DNA of 64,000 nt from the NCBI GenBank assembly GCA_035772735.1, contig JASDFA010000003.1:152595001-152659000 (forward strand). The letters are read 5' to 3'. The notes beneath the pieces were generated by a model. The model was not told the origin of the DNA, ran no database searches, and saw nothing but the letters and a program-made list of their open reading frames with translations. This stretch comes from Datura wrightii (Eukaryota; Streptophyta; Magnoliopsida; Solanales; Solanaceae). Shown piece by piece: positions 45,637 to 57,500 of this stretch (position 1 is its first letter; each line of letters begins with the position of its first letter). The position numbers and the translations under genes are program-made.

Positions 45637-46775
45637 TATTGGGTTCTATGCAGTTTTGATGATTGACAAGATGATGATGAAACAGGTAAGTCAAGCTGTT
45701 TCAAAGGAGTGTCAAATACATTGTCTAAAGGAGCTGAAATTGCAACAATATAAATATGAAATAAAGACGTGAACAAATCAAGAAATGGATAAGCCACGTC
45801 AAACAAGCTCAGGGAAATAAATTTGTGCTGAATTGTAGTGTTGGAGTTTGACTACAACACGAAAGAGCAAGGAGTTTGTCTTAAAAAAAGAGTTTCACTT
45901 GAAGTAAACCTCCAAGCCAAGAAGAGTTTGAGTTGATGTGTAGTTCGAGGCAAAGAAGAACTCTTTGAAGAACTCCTAATTGCTACATAAGTTCAGTTGT
46001 GTGAAGCAAGGAGTTTGTGTCCATGTCAAACACTATCACATCAAAGAGTCCTTATCCTAAAAGTGTTTGTGTTTAACCAACTTGCTTTCACTTGTTATAA
46101 ATATTCATGCCTTTTGTTGAAGAGAGGCACACACCTAGATTGAGAGAAATAACAAAAATTAAAGAATAATATGAAAATTATTCTTACGTTTCTGTCTAAC
46201 CATTCAAGTGCGGAGGCTGATACAAAGGACCAGATTGAAGAACCTATTTCATGAATGTTTCATAGTGTCTTCAATTTTAGCTTTTTGTATTAGGATTATT
46301 ATTGAGTTATACCTATTTCCATCTTTCTTAGAAGCATCGTTTAAGTACTTTTCTAAGAAAAAATTAGCTTCAAGTTAAGGGTAACTTGGAGGTTTCACAA
46401 CTTTCTTCTTAATTATTGTAAGAGGAATTGTAAGAGGGATTAAAGTTAGTTCCTAGGTTGCAATTATTTTATAATCTGAATCTAGGTACAATTTAGTGAT
46501 TGTAGGGGCAAGGGATTAGAGTTAGTCTCTTAGATTGCAAGTGTTTGTAATCTAAATTTTATTGAGTTTCACAATGTTAGTGAAGTTTGGGCCAAATCCT
46601 GTAGAGGTGTAGGTCCTGATTTTTTACCCTTGTAAGTCGGGTGCTTTCTAGGTAGAAATACTGTGTTATTTACTTATTACTTTTACTGCTTAGTTGAAAT
46701 ACGTTAGGCAACCTGTTTCACTCGTAGGCTATAAGATAATGTAAATAAGTAAAATCATGATCGTGGAACCTAACA
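45637..46775 (+). repeat. Copia-1 3' LTR
   Basis: 1139 bp, ends CCTAACA, followed by the target duplication tactt (46776-46780). Its first dinucleotide is TA where the partner has TG. It is the uninterrupted reference for the split 5' LTR. Confidence 0.9.
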
Positions 46776-46780
46776 TACTT

Positions 46781-46831
46781 TCAAAATATATATTACTGTT
46801 GCCATAGATTGTTATGATATCGGGTCGTGAC
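46781..46831 (+). repeat. Terminal fragment of a Gypsy LTR
   Basis: Ends ATCGGGTCGTGACA at 46831, the same ending as the solo LTR at 52983 (TTCGGGTCGTGACA). Directly to its right the minus-strand Copia-2 reading is cut in VEETKY. Copia-1 therefore inserted about 50 bases from the end of a Gypsy LTR that had itself inserted in Copia-2. The remainder would lie left of 30713 but was not recognised there. Confidence 0.6.
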
Positions 46832-48281
46832 ATATACTTTGTCTCCTCAACCTTTGAACTAGGTTCATCAGTGTCTAGCCTGGTAGTGGTTGCAATGGGA
46901 GTATCATTTGATTTGGAAATTTTTATATCATACTTGATCAATAGTTCCTTGATGTATTTTTGCCGGTGGATTGAAGTTCCTTCCTTTGATTACTTGATCT
47001 GTAGCCCTAGAAAATAAATCAACTCTCTTATCATGCTCATCTCAAACTCATTATTCATGAGCTTTGAAAACTCACTACATAGAGCTTGATCAGTGGCTCC
47101 AAATATAATATCATCAACGTAGACTTATACAATAAGGATGTCCTTCCCCCTCTTTTTGAGGAACAAGGTTTTGTCAATCTTCCCCTGTTGTACCCATGGT
47201 CCAAGAGAAAGCTTGAGAGCCTATCATACCACGCTTTTGGAGCTTATTTAAGCCCATACTATGTCTTTTTCAACCTGTACACATGATCTGGAAACTCATG
47301 ATCCTTAAAACCTGGGGGCTGCTTCACATAAACTTCTTCCTACAGATAGGTATTCAGGAAAGTACTCTTAATCCATCTGAAATAGTTTGAATCTCATGTA
47401 TGTAGCATAAGAAATGAGTATTCTAATAGCTTCCATCCTAGCAATAGGATCAAAGGTCTTATCGTAATCAATACCATCTTCTTGGTCGTACCCTTGGACT
47501 ACAGTCTAGCTTTATTTTTGACAATGATTTCCTGATCATCAAACTTGTTTCTGAAGATCCACCTGGTTCCTATAACTGTTCTATTTTCTGGATGAGGGAC
47601 CAGGTTCCACACTTTACTGCGCTTGAACTGTTATAGTTCTTCTTGCATAGAAATAATCCAATCTGCATCCATCAATGCTTCTTTTACATTATTTGTCTCA
47701 ATCATGGATAAATAGGCTGGAAATGAACACATATTTCTCAACCTAGACCTGGTTTGTATCCCAGAGTCCAACTGGGAGAGCATATTCTGAATTGGATGAG
47801 AGCTTTTATGCTTTCAATTTCCTGTTTGTGTCTCTTGCTGGTCTTCTTTACATGATGAACTAGGTCCTTCTGCCTGAGGATTTTAAGTAGCCATGAGTTC
47901 TTGTTCTTCTTTTGTATCATGATGTGGCACATATGATGTAGTACCTTGTTCATCTAGCTTCTTGGAGATGTCCAGATGTCCAAACTGAGTGCTTTCATCC
48001 TGTGTACCTGGTTCCCCCTTAGAGTTGGTAGTTGGTGTCATACCAATCTCTTCTATTTCCTCCTGTTTACTCACTATGTACACTTCTTTTTGTTCATCAA
48101 AGATTACATGCATACTTTTCTCCATGCAGTTTATTCTCTTATTCAGGACTTTATATTCCTTGCTATGTGAAGAGTAACCAAGAAAAATTCCTTCATCACT
48201 CTTGGCATCAAATTTTCCCAAGGCATCCTTTCTATTATTGTGAACAAAACACTTGCACCAAAAATGCTCTGAGGTGATCAA
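46832..48281 (-). pseudogene. Copia-2 reverse transcriptase
   Basis: Minus-strand readings include EGIFLGYSSHSKEYKVLNKR near 48190 (the end of integrase and link to the RVT_2 domain), several shifted pieces of the palm, the catalytic block VYVDDIILGATDQALCSEF near 47110, and KYIKELLIKYD near 46940. The frame then stops in VEETKY at the Gypsy LTR edge. The YVDD catalytic residues are intact, but multiple frameshifts and the missing RNase H make it inactive. Confidence 0.85.
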
Positions 48282-48991
48282 GATTTGGATTTCTTCCCTT
48301 CAACAATTCATAAGGAGTTTTGACAAGCAGTGGTCTGATCGTGCACATGTTAATCAAGTAGCAAGCATTATTGACCGCCTCACGCCAAACCCCAATATCC
48401 TTGTGTAGTCTACTGGCTATCAACATGGTTCAAGCCATATACTCCAAAGTTCTGTTCTTCCTTTCAACTACCCCCATTTTGTTGTGAAGATCTTGGTGCT
48501 AAGAAATTGTGATCAATACCTGCATCCGCACAATATTCAAGAAATTTTAAGTTTTCAAGCTCATTTTCATGATTTCACCTGATGCTCATTAGTTCACTGT
48601 TAAGTTTCTTATGCACCTTTTTGACAAATATGGAGAATACATCAGATGTTTCATCTTTAGATGCCAAGAGCAGTGTCCAAGTGAACCTGGTATAATCATC
48701 TGCAATAACAAATTCATATCTCTTGCCTCCTCTACTTGAGACTCTCATAGGACCACACAGATCCATATAAAGGAGTTCCAGACACCTGGTGGTACTAACT
48801 ACCTTCTTGGGGTTAAAATTGGACCTCACATGTTTTCCTTTTGCACAAGCATCACAAATCAAGTTGTCTTTGAACTTGGTTTTAGGCAGACCAAGTACCA
48901 GTTCTTTACCAACAAGCTTATTCAGATGTGAAAAGCTAGCATGACCTATGCGTTTGTGCCAGAGTAAAGAACTATCCATCAAAGCACTCAA
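48235..48991 (-). pseudogene. Copia-2 integrase
   Basis: The first part (48575-48991) has SSLLWHKRIGHASFSHLNK (pre-integrase His residues), CDACAKGKHVRSNF (zinc-binding Cys pair) and LLYMDLCGPMRVSSRGGKRY with the first catalytic Asp. The last part (48235-48426) includes REAVNNACYLIN and KTPYELLKGRNP. Between them (48427-48574) the frame changes at least twice. The frame break is in the catalytic core, so the enzyme is dead. Confidence 0.87.
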
Positions 48992-49079
48992 ACAAGAAAC
49001 TCTTCTCCTATGGGATACATGATGTTTGCCTTATACATGTTTTTGTATCTCTGTCCTTTGAGAATCAGATTCCCTGTCC

Positions 49080-49379
49080 TCAAGCTGGAAATCTTGCAAT
49101 CTGTTGATGTGAATAAAACAGAGTTCCCTTTATACACATTTGAGAGATGCTCAACTGATTGTATTTCAAGCCCTTCACATAGTACACATTGTTAATTGCT
49201 TGTGACATGGATCTCCCAACTTTGCCTATTCCAATAATTTCACCCTTATTTTCATTTTCAAAGGCTACATTCCTACCTTTGTGATTGGTGAGTGAGAGAA
49301 GATTTTTCACTGTTTCTGTCATACGCTTGGAACATGCACTATCCATATACCAGGTTCTTTTCCTTGCTCTCACTTTCAC
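49080..49379 (-). pseudogene. Copia-2 protease and pre-integrase start
   Basis: Reads RKRTWYMDSACSKRMTE near 49360, where D-S-A is the aspartic protease active-site triplet of Copia elements. It goes on through NVAFENENKGEIIGIGK and NNVYYVKGLKYNQLSISQ, the usual lead into the GAG_pre-integrase domain. A shift near 49100 breaks the link to the integrase piece. Confidence 0.85.
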
Positions 49380-49469
49380 CTACACACAAAGCCATAGGTT
49401 AGATTTAGGTACCCAAATAAGTTTGGGTCCCTTTCTATTTTTGAATGGATGAATTAAATCTCTTTTGTT

Positions 49470-50505
49470 CTAATGTGGTAAAATAACATTCCTATTTATT
49501 TTCAATTTTCTAGATTTGGATTTGACTTTTGCAAACATTGACCTAGGTCTTGCATATTCAAAATTTTTCATTGTGTCTCTTTTATTGATTAAGCATTGTT
49601 CTTGACAATATCCTGTTAAACCACAATGAGAGTAGAAAACATGATGTAATTTAGGTCCATGTTCAGAGTTGTATGTGTCATTCTTGTATCCTAATCCTTG
49701 TCTTTTGTTAAAGTGAATTTCATGCATAGAGATTAGAAGTTCAAAGGACCTAGTCCATTTTAAGGTTCTTTCTAATTCAACTTTGGTTTTTTTAAAAGTC
49801 TTTTGAAATTTTTGAATCTCAATGCTCAAAGCTTGTGACTCTAGAGTGAGTTTTCTGATAGTTTCTCCTTTTTCATGATTTTCCTTGAGAACCTTTTCAC
49901 ACTCCTCTGCCTTTTTCAATAGGTCTCCTTTCTCTTCCTCAAGTTTTCTATTATCAAATTTGAGAGATCCAAATGCAATCATGATTTGTTCTAGACAGAG
50001 TGTTATATTCATCTATGAGAACAAGAGACAATGATGCTAGCTTCTTTTGAGAATAAGTCTTTACTTTTTATTTGAGTTCAAAGAAGCTTACCTTATTTCT
50101 ATCTTCTTCACTGTATGAGTCTACATCAATCATCAGGGCCAGCACATCTTCATCATCAGAGTCATCTATGGCCATGAGAGAGCAGTCATGTTGTTCAGTA
50201 GTTGTTTCAGATTTATCACTGGAAGTGTCTCCCATTGGAATCTAGAGCTCACTTCACCACATTATCTGCTTCTTTCGTGGTGAGTATTCTGTTGGGAATT
50301 TGAATCTGATTCTTCTTTCCCTTTTTACATTTCTCCGCCAGATTACGTTTGTGTTCTAACTCCCATTGAGGACATTCCTTCATAAAGTGACCAGGTTCGC
50401 CACACTTGTGGCAGATCAAGTCTCGAAGATTTTCATCGATGGATTTTGATGCATTTTTCTTTTGATTGTTGAAGCCTTTCTTGATGATCCACTAAATCTT
50501 AGAGT
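49470..50505 (-). pseudogene. Copia-2 gag, C-terminal half
   Basis: From the solo LTR edge leftwards: a zinc knuckle CHKCGEPGHFMKEC at about 50378-50420 (all four ligands present), an acidic region, and a coiled coil (EEEKGDLLKKAEECEKVLKE near 49945) with KWTRSFELLISMHEIHF after it. It contains stops. The role is RNA binding and particle assembly. It joins the N-terminal half at 53092-53726 across the solo LTR. Confidence 0.83.
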
Positions 50506-50510
50506 AATCA

Positions 50511-52983
50511 TGTAAAATCTCAAAACTTTCCTAGACCAAACTTAGATTCAGCAGATTAAATCAAAAATTTTTGCCTCAGAACGACTGAGACAACGAGTCG
50601 TTGTCAGATCCAACGACTCATTGTCTGGGTCGTGGTCACCCCTGCCATGATCCTTCGGGAACCAATGGGACATGGAATGACCCGTTGTGAGGAGCAACGA
50701 GTCATCCTGTCAGTCGTTGCATTCCCAGCGCAGAACCCAGTTGATCCCTTTCCAGGAACTCACGAGTTAAACGACGAGTCATTATTTGATATAATGACTC
50801 ATCGTGTGACTCGTTAGTTGGGGCTCCCAGGTATTTTTTGACCAACTCCTTCAGTGAAAATGAGTGGCAGCAATGACTTATTATATCACACAATGAGTCA
50901 TTGTGTCCACCCGTGGTGACAAGTCCAAGGATCCTTAGAATTTTCCAGTGGAAATGACGAGTCGATATAACGACCCATTGGTTCTACCAACGGGTCGTTG
51001 TGTTGCTTGTTGTTGGGTTTCCCAGTTTTTCTGTCAGTGATAACGGGAGATACAAATGACCCATTGGTTCTTGCAATGAGTCATGGTCCCCACCCATTTC
51101 CAGTTATAGTAAGCCCTTGGTTTGAGCCCAGACAGATGACTAGTCGCAATGAGTCGTGGTGTCAACCAACGACTCGTTGTGTGACTTGTTGGTCCCCTGT
51201 CGGGCAGTTTTTTAGATTTTCTTCCAAGGTTATTTTTGTAATTTCCTTTTTTAATCTCTAAACTACATCTTTTGGGTTATATTCAAGGAATTTAGAGGGA
51301 TAATCGACATTTACACTTCATTCCTCTCATTCCCTCAAAAGTCAGATCGTAGAACTTTTTCAGAAAACACAAAGCAGAAGCAAGGGTTCAACTTTTCTTC
51401 TTAGATCTTCTCAAGGGTTTCCTCTGGGGTTTTGATCACCAGATATGTGGGAATTTAGCAAGAACATTGTCCTTCCCTTATGCCCCAAAATCTCTCTAAA
51501 TTTTCCTATCAGTTCTAAACCTTGAGAATTCAAATGTGAGCAAATTATCAGTCAGATTTCGTCTACAACATGTGGAATATTGTTCATGTCTATTGTTGCT
51601 ATATTTCCACTATCTACTGAGCATGTTGATACTTGTTCCTGTAAAGATGGCTTATCCCTAACTCTTGAATACAGTAAATTAGAGTCTTGCATGATTGATT
51701 AGTTATTCACGTTGCTTGATTCTATCAGTGTTAGAATTTTCATAATTTCAATATTAGTTGAAATCTCAGTCAGTTGCATGCTAGTCTAGTTTCAGTCAGA
51801 ATATTAGCATTCTCAGTATTTTCGGAAATGTCAGTTGATCAGCTTGACTATAGTCTTTTCTTGAGGTGTTAGTAGTGCCTCCCAGATATCAGTTATCAGA
51901 CTCAGCTATCAGTTACCAGATATTAGTTGTTCTTTAAATGGATACGACGCTTCCAGATAAGCAGCTCTGGCTAGTCTTAGAGCACCAGTTACAGAATTCG
52001 GTCCGATAAGACTCTCAGGGTACTTTCATATACGTATCCCTGATTTAGTCTTACACCCCAGTTTCAAGCTATCAACTTAGTAGTTAGACTAGGACTATTT
52101 AGTGGGAGTAGGACTTAGCACCGAGTGGACCGGGGTTCCAGCGTACCCAGGTTCCTAGAACTACATTACCACCATAGGTTATATTATTGGCCCTATGGTC
52201 CCAGACTTGTGATCACCTAGTTTATGCCTTTATACCCTGGTAAGTTATATTAGGTCCTATCGATGGGGTGTATACATCGAACTCCATGTCTAGCTCACAT
52301 GGTTATATGTCGGTTATACACTCTCCCACTAATCAGTACAGTCTAGTTTAGCTCAGCTCAGTTCAGTTCAGTTTAGCTCATCTCAGTATTTCAGATTTAG
52401 GACATGTCTATGATCATCAGCTAGGGTCATTATGACCATATCATTTATATATCAGTTGTTTAGTTTTCAGTATTCCAGTTGGTCATTTCATGTCATTTCA
52501 GTTCAGTTATTTGTTATACCATGTTATTATATCTCTCGCTTACTTAGTACATTTCAAGTACTGAAGCATACCTTCTATGCTATATGGTACCATGATATAG
52601 GTGTAGGTTCTCAGCCTCAACATCGTTAGTCGATTCCTTCAGGCGATATCAGCAGCAGCAGTAGGTGAGTCCTTATCTTTCAAGGACAATATTTATTTTC
52701 AGTTAATTTCTTTCAGTTAGACTTTAGAGTTAGTTGGGGGATTGTCCCAGTAATTCGTCACTAGTAGATGGCTTTCATACATAGACTTAGACATTCCGTA
52801 TTGTATTTTCTTTTAGATGTATGAACTTTTACCAAATTAGCTTTCTTAAATGATTTTATTATTTAAAGCTTCCGCATATGATTATTCAGATTACCAGTGT
52901 TATGATAGACCATGGGTTAGCTTGGGATTACTTGTGACTCCAAGTACCGTGTCTCGTCCAGAGTATAGATTCGGGTCGTGACA
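50511..52983 (+). mobile_element. Gypsy solo LTR
   Basis: 2473 bp from TGTAAAATCTC to GGGTCGTGACA, flanked by the 5-bp duplication aatca (50506-50510 and 52984-52988), with no internal domain. It splits the Copia-2 gag reading. Its landmarks (TTAGCACCGAGTGGACCGGGGTT, then ACCCAGGT and AGAACTAC near 52105-52165; TAGTTGGGGGATTGTCCC near 52731) have counterparts in the Gypsy-3 LTR, so it belongs to a related Tekay-like family in plus orientation. The lack of internal parts is the usual result of unequal recombination between LTRs. About 15 near-palindromic ACGA(G/C)TCGTTG-type motifs lie at 50585-51190. Confidence 0.9.
50585..51190. repeat. Array of near-palindromic ACGACTCGTTG motifs in the solo LTR
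   Basis: Variants of AACGA(C/G)TC(G/A)TTG or AATGACCCGTTG recur irregularly, for example at about 50591, 50611, 50676, 50697, 50773, 50793, 50900, 50955, 50981, 51055, 51080, 51140 and 51168. The spacer sequence between them does not repeat in a regular period, so it is a motif cluster and not an ordinary tandem repeat. The short ORFs over this region are chance. Confidence 0.75.
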
Positions 52984-53091
52984 AATCAGGGCCATGTTTT
53001 CATCCTCAACAGTAGTAGCCTTGAGGACCAGGTTCTTTTCCTTGTGAGAACTGGTCAGCTTTCTTTCTTGAGACTTCTTGAATTCATAAGT

Positions 53092-53726
53092 CTATAGGTT
53101 CCCAATCAAGTCATCCATAGTCAATATATCAAGATCTCTCGCTTTAGAAATAGCTTCCACTTTGCTTTTCCAAGATTCAGGTAGGATACTCAGAAGCTTC
53201 TTTATAGCCTTACTTGTGGGAATGGTCTCACCAAGTGAGTACATCTCATTAACAATTGAAGAGAACCCGGTGTGCATGTCATGAATGGATTCCCCATTCT
53301 TCATCCTGAATAGTTCACAGTGACGATTAAGCATGTTGATCTTGAACTTCTTCACCTGGTTGTTTCCTTCATCGGCAGTCTGGAGAGAATCCCAAATTTT
53401 CTTTGCATTGATACATGACGAAACTCGATTATACTCATCAGGACCAATTCCACACCCCAAAATCTTTTTAGCCTTTGCATTGATCTCAACAATAAGTTTT
53501 CCTTCCTTTGTGTACTTCGAACTCCCTTTTTTGGTATTTGAGTTTTTCCATCTTTAGCTAGTTTTATAGGTATGGCAGGTCCATCCAATACGACATTTCA
53601 TAAGTTATGATCTTCACCTATCAAAAATTTCATCATGCAAATTTTCCACCATCCGTAGTGGTGGCCATTGAACAAAGGTGGTCTAGTGGTTGATTGTCTC
53701 TCCAGAGCTGTTGGTGGTGCAACTAT
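53092..53726 (-). pseudogene. Copia-2 gag, N-terminal half
   Basis: The reading starts at 53726 with ATA in place of the expected ATG, then VAPPTALERQSTTRPPLFNG and HHYGWWK, typical of SIRE-type gag starts, with a TAA soon after. It continues in MDGPAIPIKLAKDG, INAKAKKILGCGIGPDEYNR, AKKIWDSLQTADEG and LLSILPESWKSKVEAI (the UBN2/gag-polypeptide domain), ending at a stop at 53092. The start codon change alone would silence it. The rest of gag lies left of the solo LTR. Confidence 0.85.
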
Positions 53727-53764
53727 AATTTAATTTTTTAAGGTGTAGCCCTTTATTGAAAAAT

Positions 53765-53780
53765 CCTGCTCTGATACCAA
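53765..53780 (-). other. Copia-2 primer binding site
   Basis: Minus strand TTGGTATCAGAGCAGG, one base from the LTR end, contains the exact initiator-Met tRNA site TGGTATCAGAGC. Confidence 0.85.
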
Positions 53781-53781
53781 T

Positions 53782-54511
53782 TGAAATCACCACCTACTAG
53801 CTAAGATATTGAACCTGGTTCAATTCAATCACAAGTGGAGAGTAATAAAAGTAAAGAACACACAGTTGCAATGTGCAAAACCACCTTGCTCAAGGGAGTA
53901 ACAAAAACACAACCTATCAAATAGGATTTTATTCAAACTCACAAGTATGTTTTAGATTACAACTTTACAATTCAAGGGACTAACTCTAGTACCTCAAGAC
54001 TCACTAATTACCTCTAACTGTGACACGTTTCTCAACTCACAAAAATTCTAAACAATGAACAAACTAAAAAACACAAGAATGTCTCGCTCTTAGATCTTGA
54101 AAATTGCATAAAAAACTTTAGGCCGTTTCTTTCTATCAATCATTAGTCCTCTTCTATTGTCTCGTTCCGTACAAATATCCCATATATAAGAATAGTCCAT
54201 CTCCAACTCTAATTCCTTATCCTTGTTTCGCTCTCCTCTTCTATCTTAATGTGTTTCAGACGAAGTGCAATACATCACTGACTTCCTTATCTTAGCACAA
54301 TTCCTGTTGAATTATCTACAAGCACATACTCACAATTTGAGTAGGAATAGGTGTCTGCCTCAACACTCATGTGCCTGTATCATTTTCCAAGTTGAACCTG
54401 GTTTACCTTCATGCACTGTGACACAATCAACTTCCATTGGACCTTCCATTGGACTTGGTTCACTTTATCAACTTTACAAAAATTTTGTCAATCACAGTCA
54501 ATCATCAAACA
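53782..54511 (-). repeat. Copia-2 5' LTR
   Basis: On the minus strand from TGTTTGATGATTGAC (at 54511) to GGTGATTTCA (at 53782), about 730 bp, TG...CA ends. The partner LTR is not in the window. The right end was set from the TG next to the Copia-3 coding remains, so it could be off by a few bases. Confidence 0.7.
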
Positions 54512-54524
54512 AGTATACAAAAGA

Positions 54525-57500
54525 ACATTAAAAACTTAAATCTTCACATCCTAAACTTTTTCACCATCTTCTTAAAAGTTACAGTTGGCAAAGATTTGGT
54601 GAACAAATCAATCATATTATCACATGAATGAATCTGTTGCACGTTGATATTACAATTCTTTTGGAGATCATGTGAGAAGAAAATCTTTGGTGAAATGTGC
54701 TTTGTTTTATATCCTTTCATGAATCCTCCCTTTAATTATTTCATGTATGTTGTATTATCTTCGTATAAGATCTTGGGTATTTTATCATATTTCAAATCAC
54801 ATTTTTTTAGAATAAGATGTATCATTGACCTCATCCACACAAATTCTCAGCGTGTTCATGAGTAGCTATTATCTCAGTATGACTTGATGAAGTAGCCACA
54901 ATATACTGTTTTGTAGGTCGAGCTTTGTGTGGGTCAAATAAATATTCTGAATCAACGTAACCAACAAGATCAGGACTATAATTATTAAAATAAAATAAGC
55001 CCATATCGTTAGTCCCTTTTAGATACTGCAATATGTGTTTGATTCTGTTCCAGTGTCTTTTGATAGGAGCATAACTATATCTTGCTAACAAATTACTCAA
55101 AATTTTATGTTAGGCCTTGCAGTATTAGCAAGATACATTAGTGCACTAATTGCATTATGATATGTACTTCAGGACTAAAAATTTCTTCATTCTTTTCTTG
55201 AGGTCAAAATTAATCCTTATTCAAATCAAGTGATCGAACAATCATCGGAGTACTTAATGGATGTGTTTTATCCATGTAAAATCATTTTAACACCTTTTCT
55301 GTATAGGCATATTGATGGATAAAGATACCGTTTGTCAAATGTTCAATTTGCAAGCCAAGATATAATTTTGTCTTTCCAAGATCTTTCATCTCAAACTCTT
55401 TCTTTAAATAATCAATTGTCTTTTAAAGCTTTGCTAGAGTTTCGATAAGGTTTATATCATCAACATTAATAGAAAGTACAGCAGGCTCCGTTGTTGTTTT
55501 TATATAAAAACACATGGGCAAATGGTATCATTTATATAACCTTCCTTCGATAAATACTCACTAAGGTGGTTATACCACATGTGCCTTGATTGCTTCAAAC
55601 TATACAATGATCTTTGCAATCTGATTGAATACATTATTCAAAACTTTGAACTGTATGTTTCAGGCATCTTAAATCCTTCAAAAATTTTCATGTATATCTC
55701 ATTATCAAGTGATCTATAAAGATAGGCTGTAACCACATCCATCAAATGCATCTTAAGTCTCTCATGAACAACGAAACTAATAAGATAACGTAATGTTATT
55801 GCATCCATAAATGGTGAGTATGTCTCTTCATAATCGACACCACGCCTTTGTGAAAATTCTTGTATAATAAGGCGTGCCTTATATCTTTGTATTTCATTTT
55901 TCTCGTTCTTTTTTTTTCACAAAGACCCATTCATAGACAACATGTTTTATACCATTAGGTGTTTGAACTATAGGTACAAAAACTTCATGTTTGACAAGTG
56001 AATTCAATTCTGATTGAATTGCTTCTTTCCATTTTGGCCAATCATTTCTTTATCAACATTACCCAATAGATTGATGTTCAATATCCTCATTATCTTGTAT
56101 GATTTTTACTGCAACATTATATGCAAGTACATAATCTATCATTATTTTCAATTAATTCAAATTAGTTCAAGCATCACTTGAATTTATGGATAGTTCCTCA
56201 TTTTCTTGAGTCTCAAGCTCATTAACCCCTTCAAGGATATCAAATTGATCAAATCTTGAATTTTCATATAAGGTTCTTTCAGAGTGTCATATTGACAATT
56301 TATTTCCTTTTTTCTAGGATTTTGATCCTTAGAAACTAATGGTCTACGATGCTCCAGGAATGCTTTGGATTCATTAGCTATGACACTAATAGATGGTCAT
56401 GCAGGAACATCAATTCGAATTGAAATATTCTCTACAGAGATATGTAATTTAGCAATTCTTTTCAAATTTGTAAATGCATTTGGCATTTGATTTGCTATTT
56501 TTTTGTAGATGAATAATTTTTTTGACTTCTCTCTCACAAATAGAAGCACATGGATTAAGATGAAACAATTATCGATCATAAAATCTTTTTTTTATTTCAC
56601 TATTTTCTTCCCCTAATCTTGGGGAAAGTGTCTCATCAAATCGACAATATGCGAATCGAGCAGTGAATAAATCTCCCGTTAATTGTTTAAGGTAGCAAAT
56701 ACTAGAGGGCAATTCAAACCCAACATATATTTCTAACCTTCTTTAGAGGCACATCTTAGTGCATTGTGGTGGTGCCACAGACATATATACAACACATTCA
56801 AAAATTCTAATATGGGATATATTAGATTTTTTAGCCAAAACTAATTACAATGGTGAATATTTATGATAATTTGTCGGCCTGAGACAAATAAATATTGTTG
56901 CATGTAGAATCGCATGACCCAAAACAGAAGTGAGCAACCTTATTTTTATAAGTAATGGCCTTGCTATCAGCCGTAAGTATTTAATTAATGACTCTACAAG
57001 GCCATTTTGAGTGTGGACATGAACTACAGGATGTTCAACTTTTATCCCAATTGATAAACAATAACCATTAAATACTTGGGATGAAAACTCTGCAGCATTG
57101 TCAAGGCGAATAAACTTAATCTGATTATCAGAAAACTATGCTTGTAATCGTACTATTTGTGCCAATAATTTTTACAAACGCCAGATTGCAAGATGATAAT
57201 AGGCACATAAGAAACCATCTAGAAGAAGCATCTATTAGAACCATAAAATATCTAAATGACTCACTAGGTGGGTGAATAGGTCGACAAATATTCCCATGTA
57301 AATGCTTCAAAAATGTAGGTTACTAAATCTCAATCTCTGATGGTGATGGTCTAACAATTAGCTTGCCTTGATAGCCAGCAATACAAGAAAAATCATTATT
57401 TGAAAGAATCTTTAGGTTCTGTAACGGATGTCCATTTGAATTTTCTATAATTCATCTCATCATTATAGATCCAATATGTCCTAATCGTTCATGCAAAAGT

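Larger units (their letters stand above)
30718..46775 (+). mobile_element. Copia-1: SIRE-like element with LTR split by Gypsy-2
   Basis: The 5' LTR starts TGTTGGGTTCTATG at 30718 and ends CCTAACA at 42320; the 3' LTR is 45637-46775 (start mutated to TATTGGG). A perfect 5-bp duplication tactt flanks the whole (30713-30717 and 46776-46780). Gypsy-2 (31590-42053) lies inside the 5' LTR. Without it the element is about 5.6 kb, far short of a full SIRE-type element, since integrase, reverse transcriptase and RNase H are missing. The two LTRs differ at many positions, perhaps 8% by eye, so the insertion is old. It could have moved only with help from another element. Confidence 0.9.
46832..54511 (-). 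mobile_element. Copia-2: SIRE-like element, 3' part missing, solo LTR inside
   Basis: On the minus strand from right to left: 5' LTR (53782-54511), initiator-Met primer site, gag, protease, integrase, reverse transcriptase, cut at 46831 before RNase H. The domain order with integrase before reverse transcriptase makes it Ty1/Copia; the long gag with a coiled coil and C-terminal zinc knuckle fits the SIRE/Maximus type. A Gypsy solo LTR sits in gag. Every domain is broken by stops or shifts. Confidence 0.88.
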
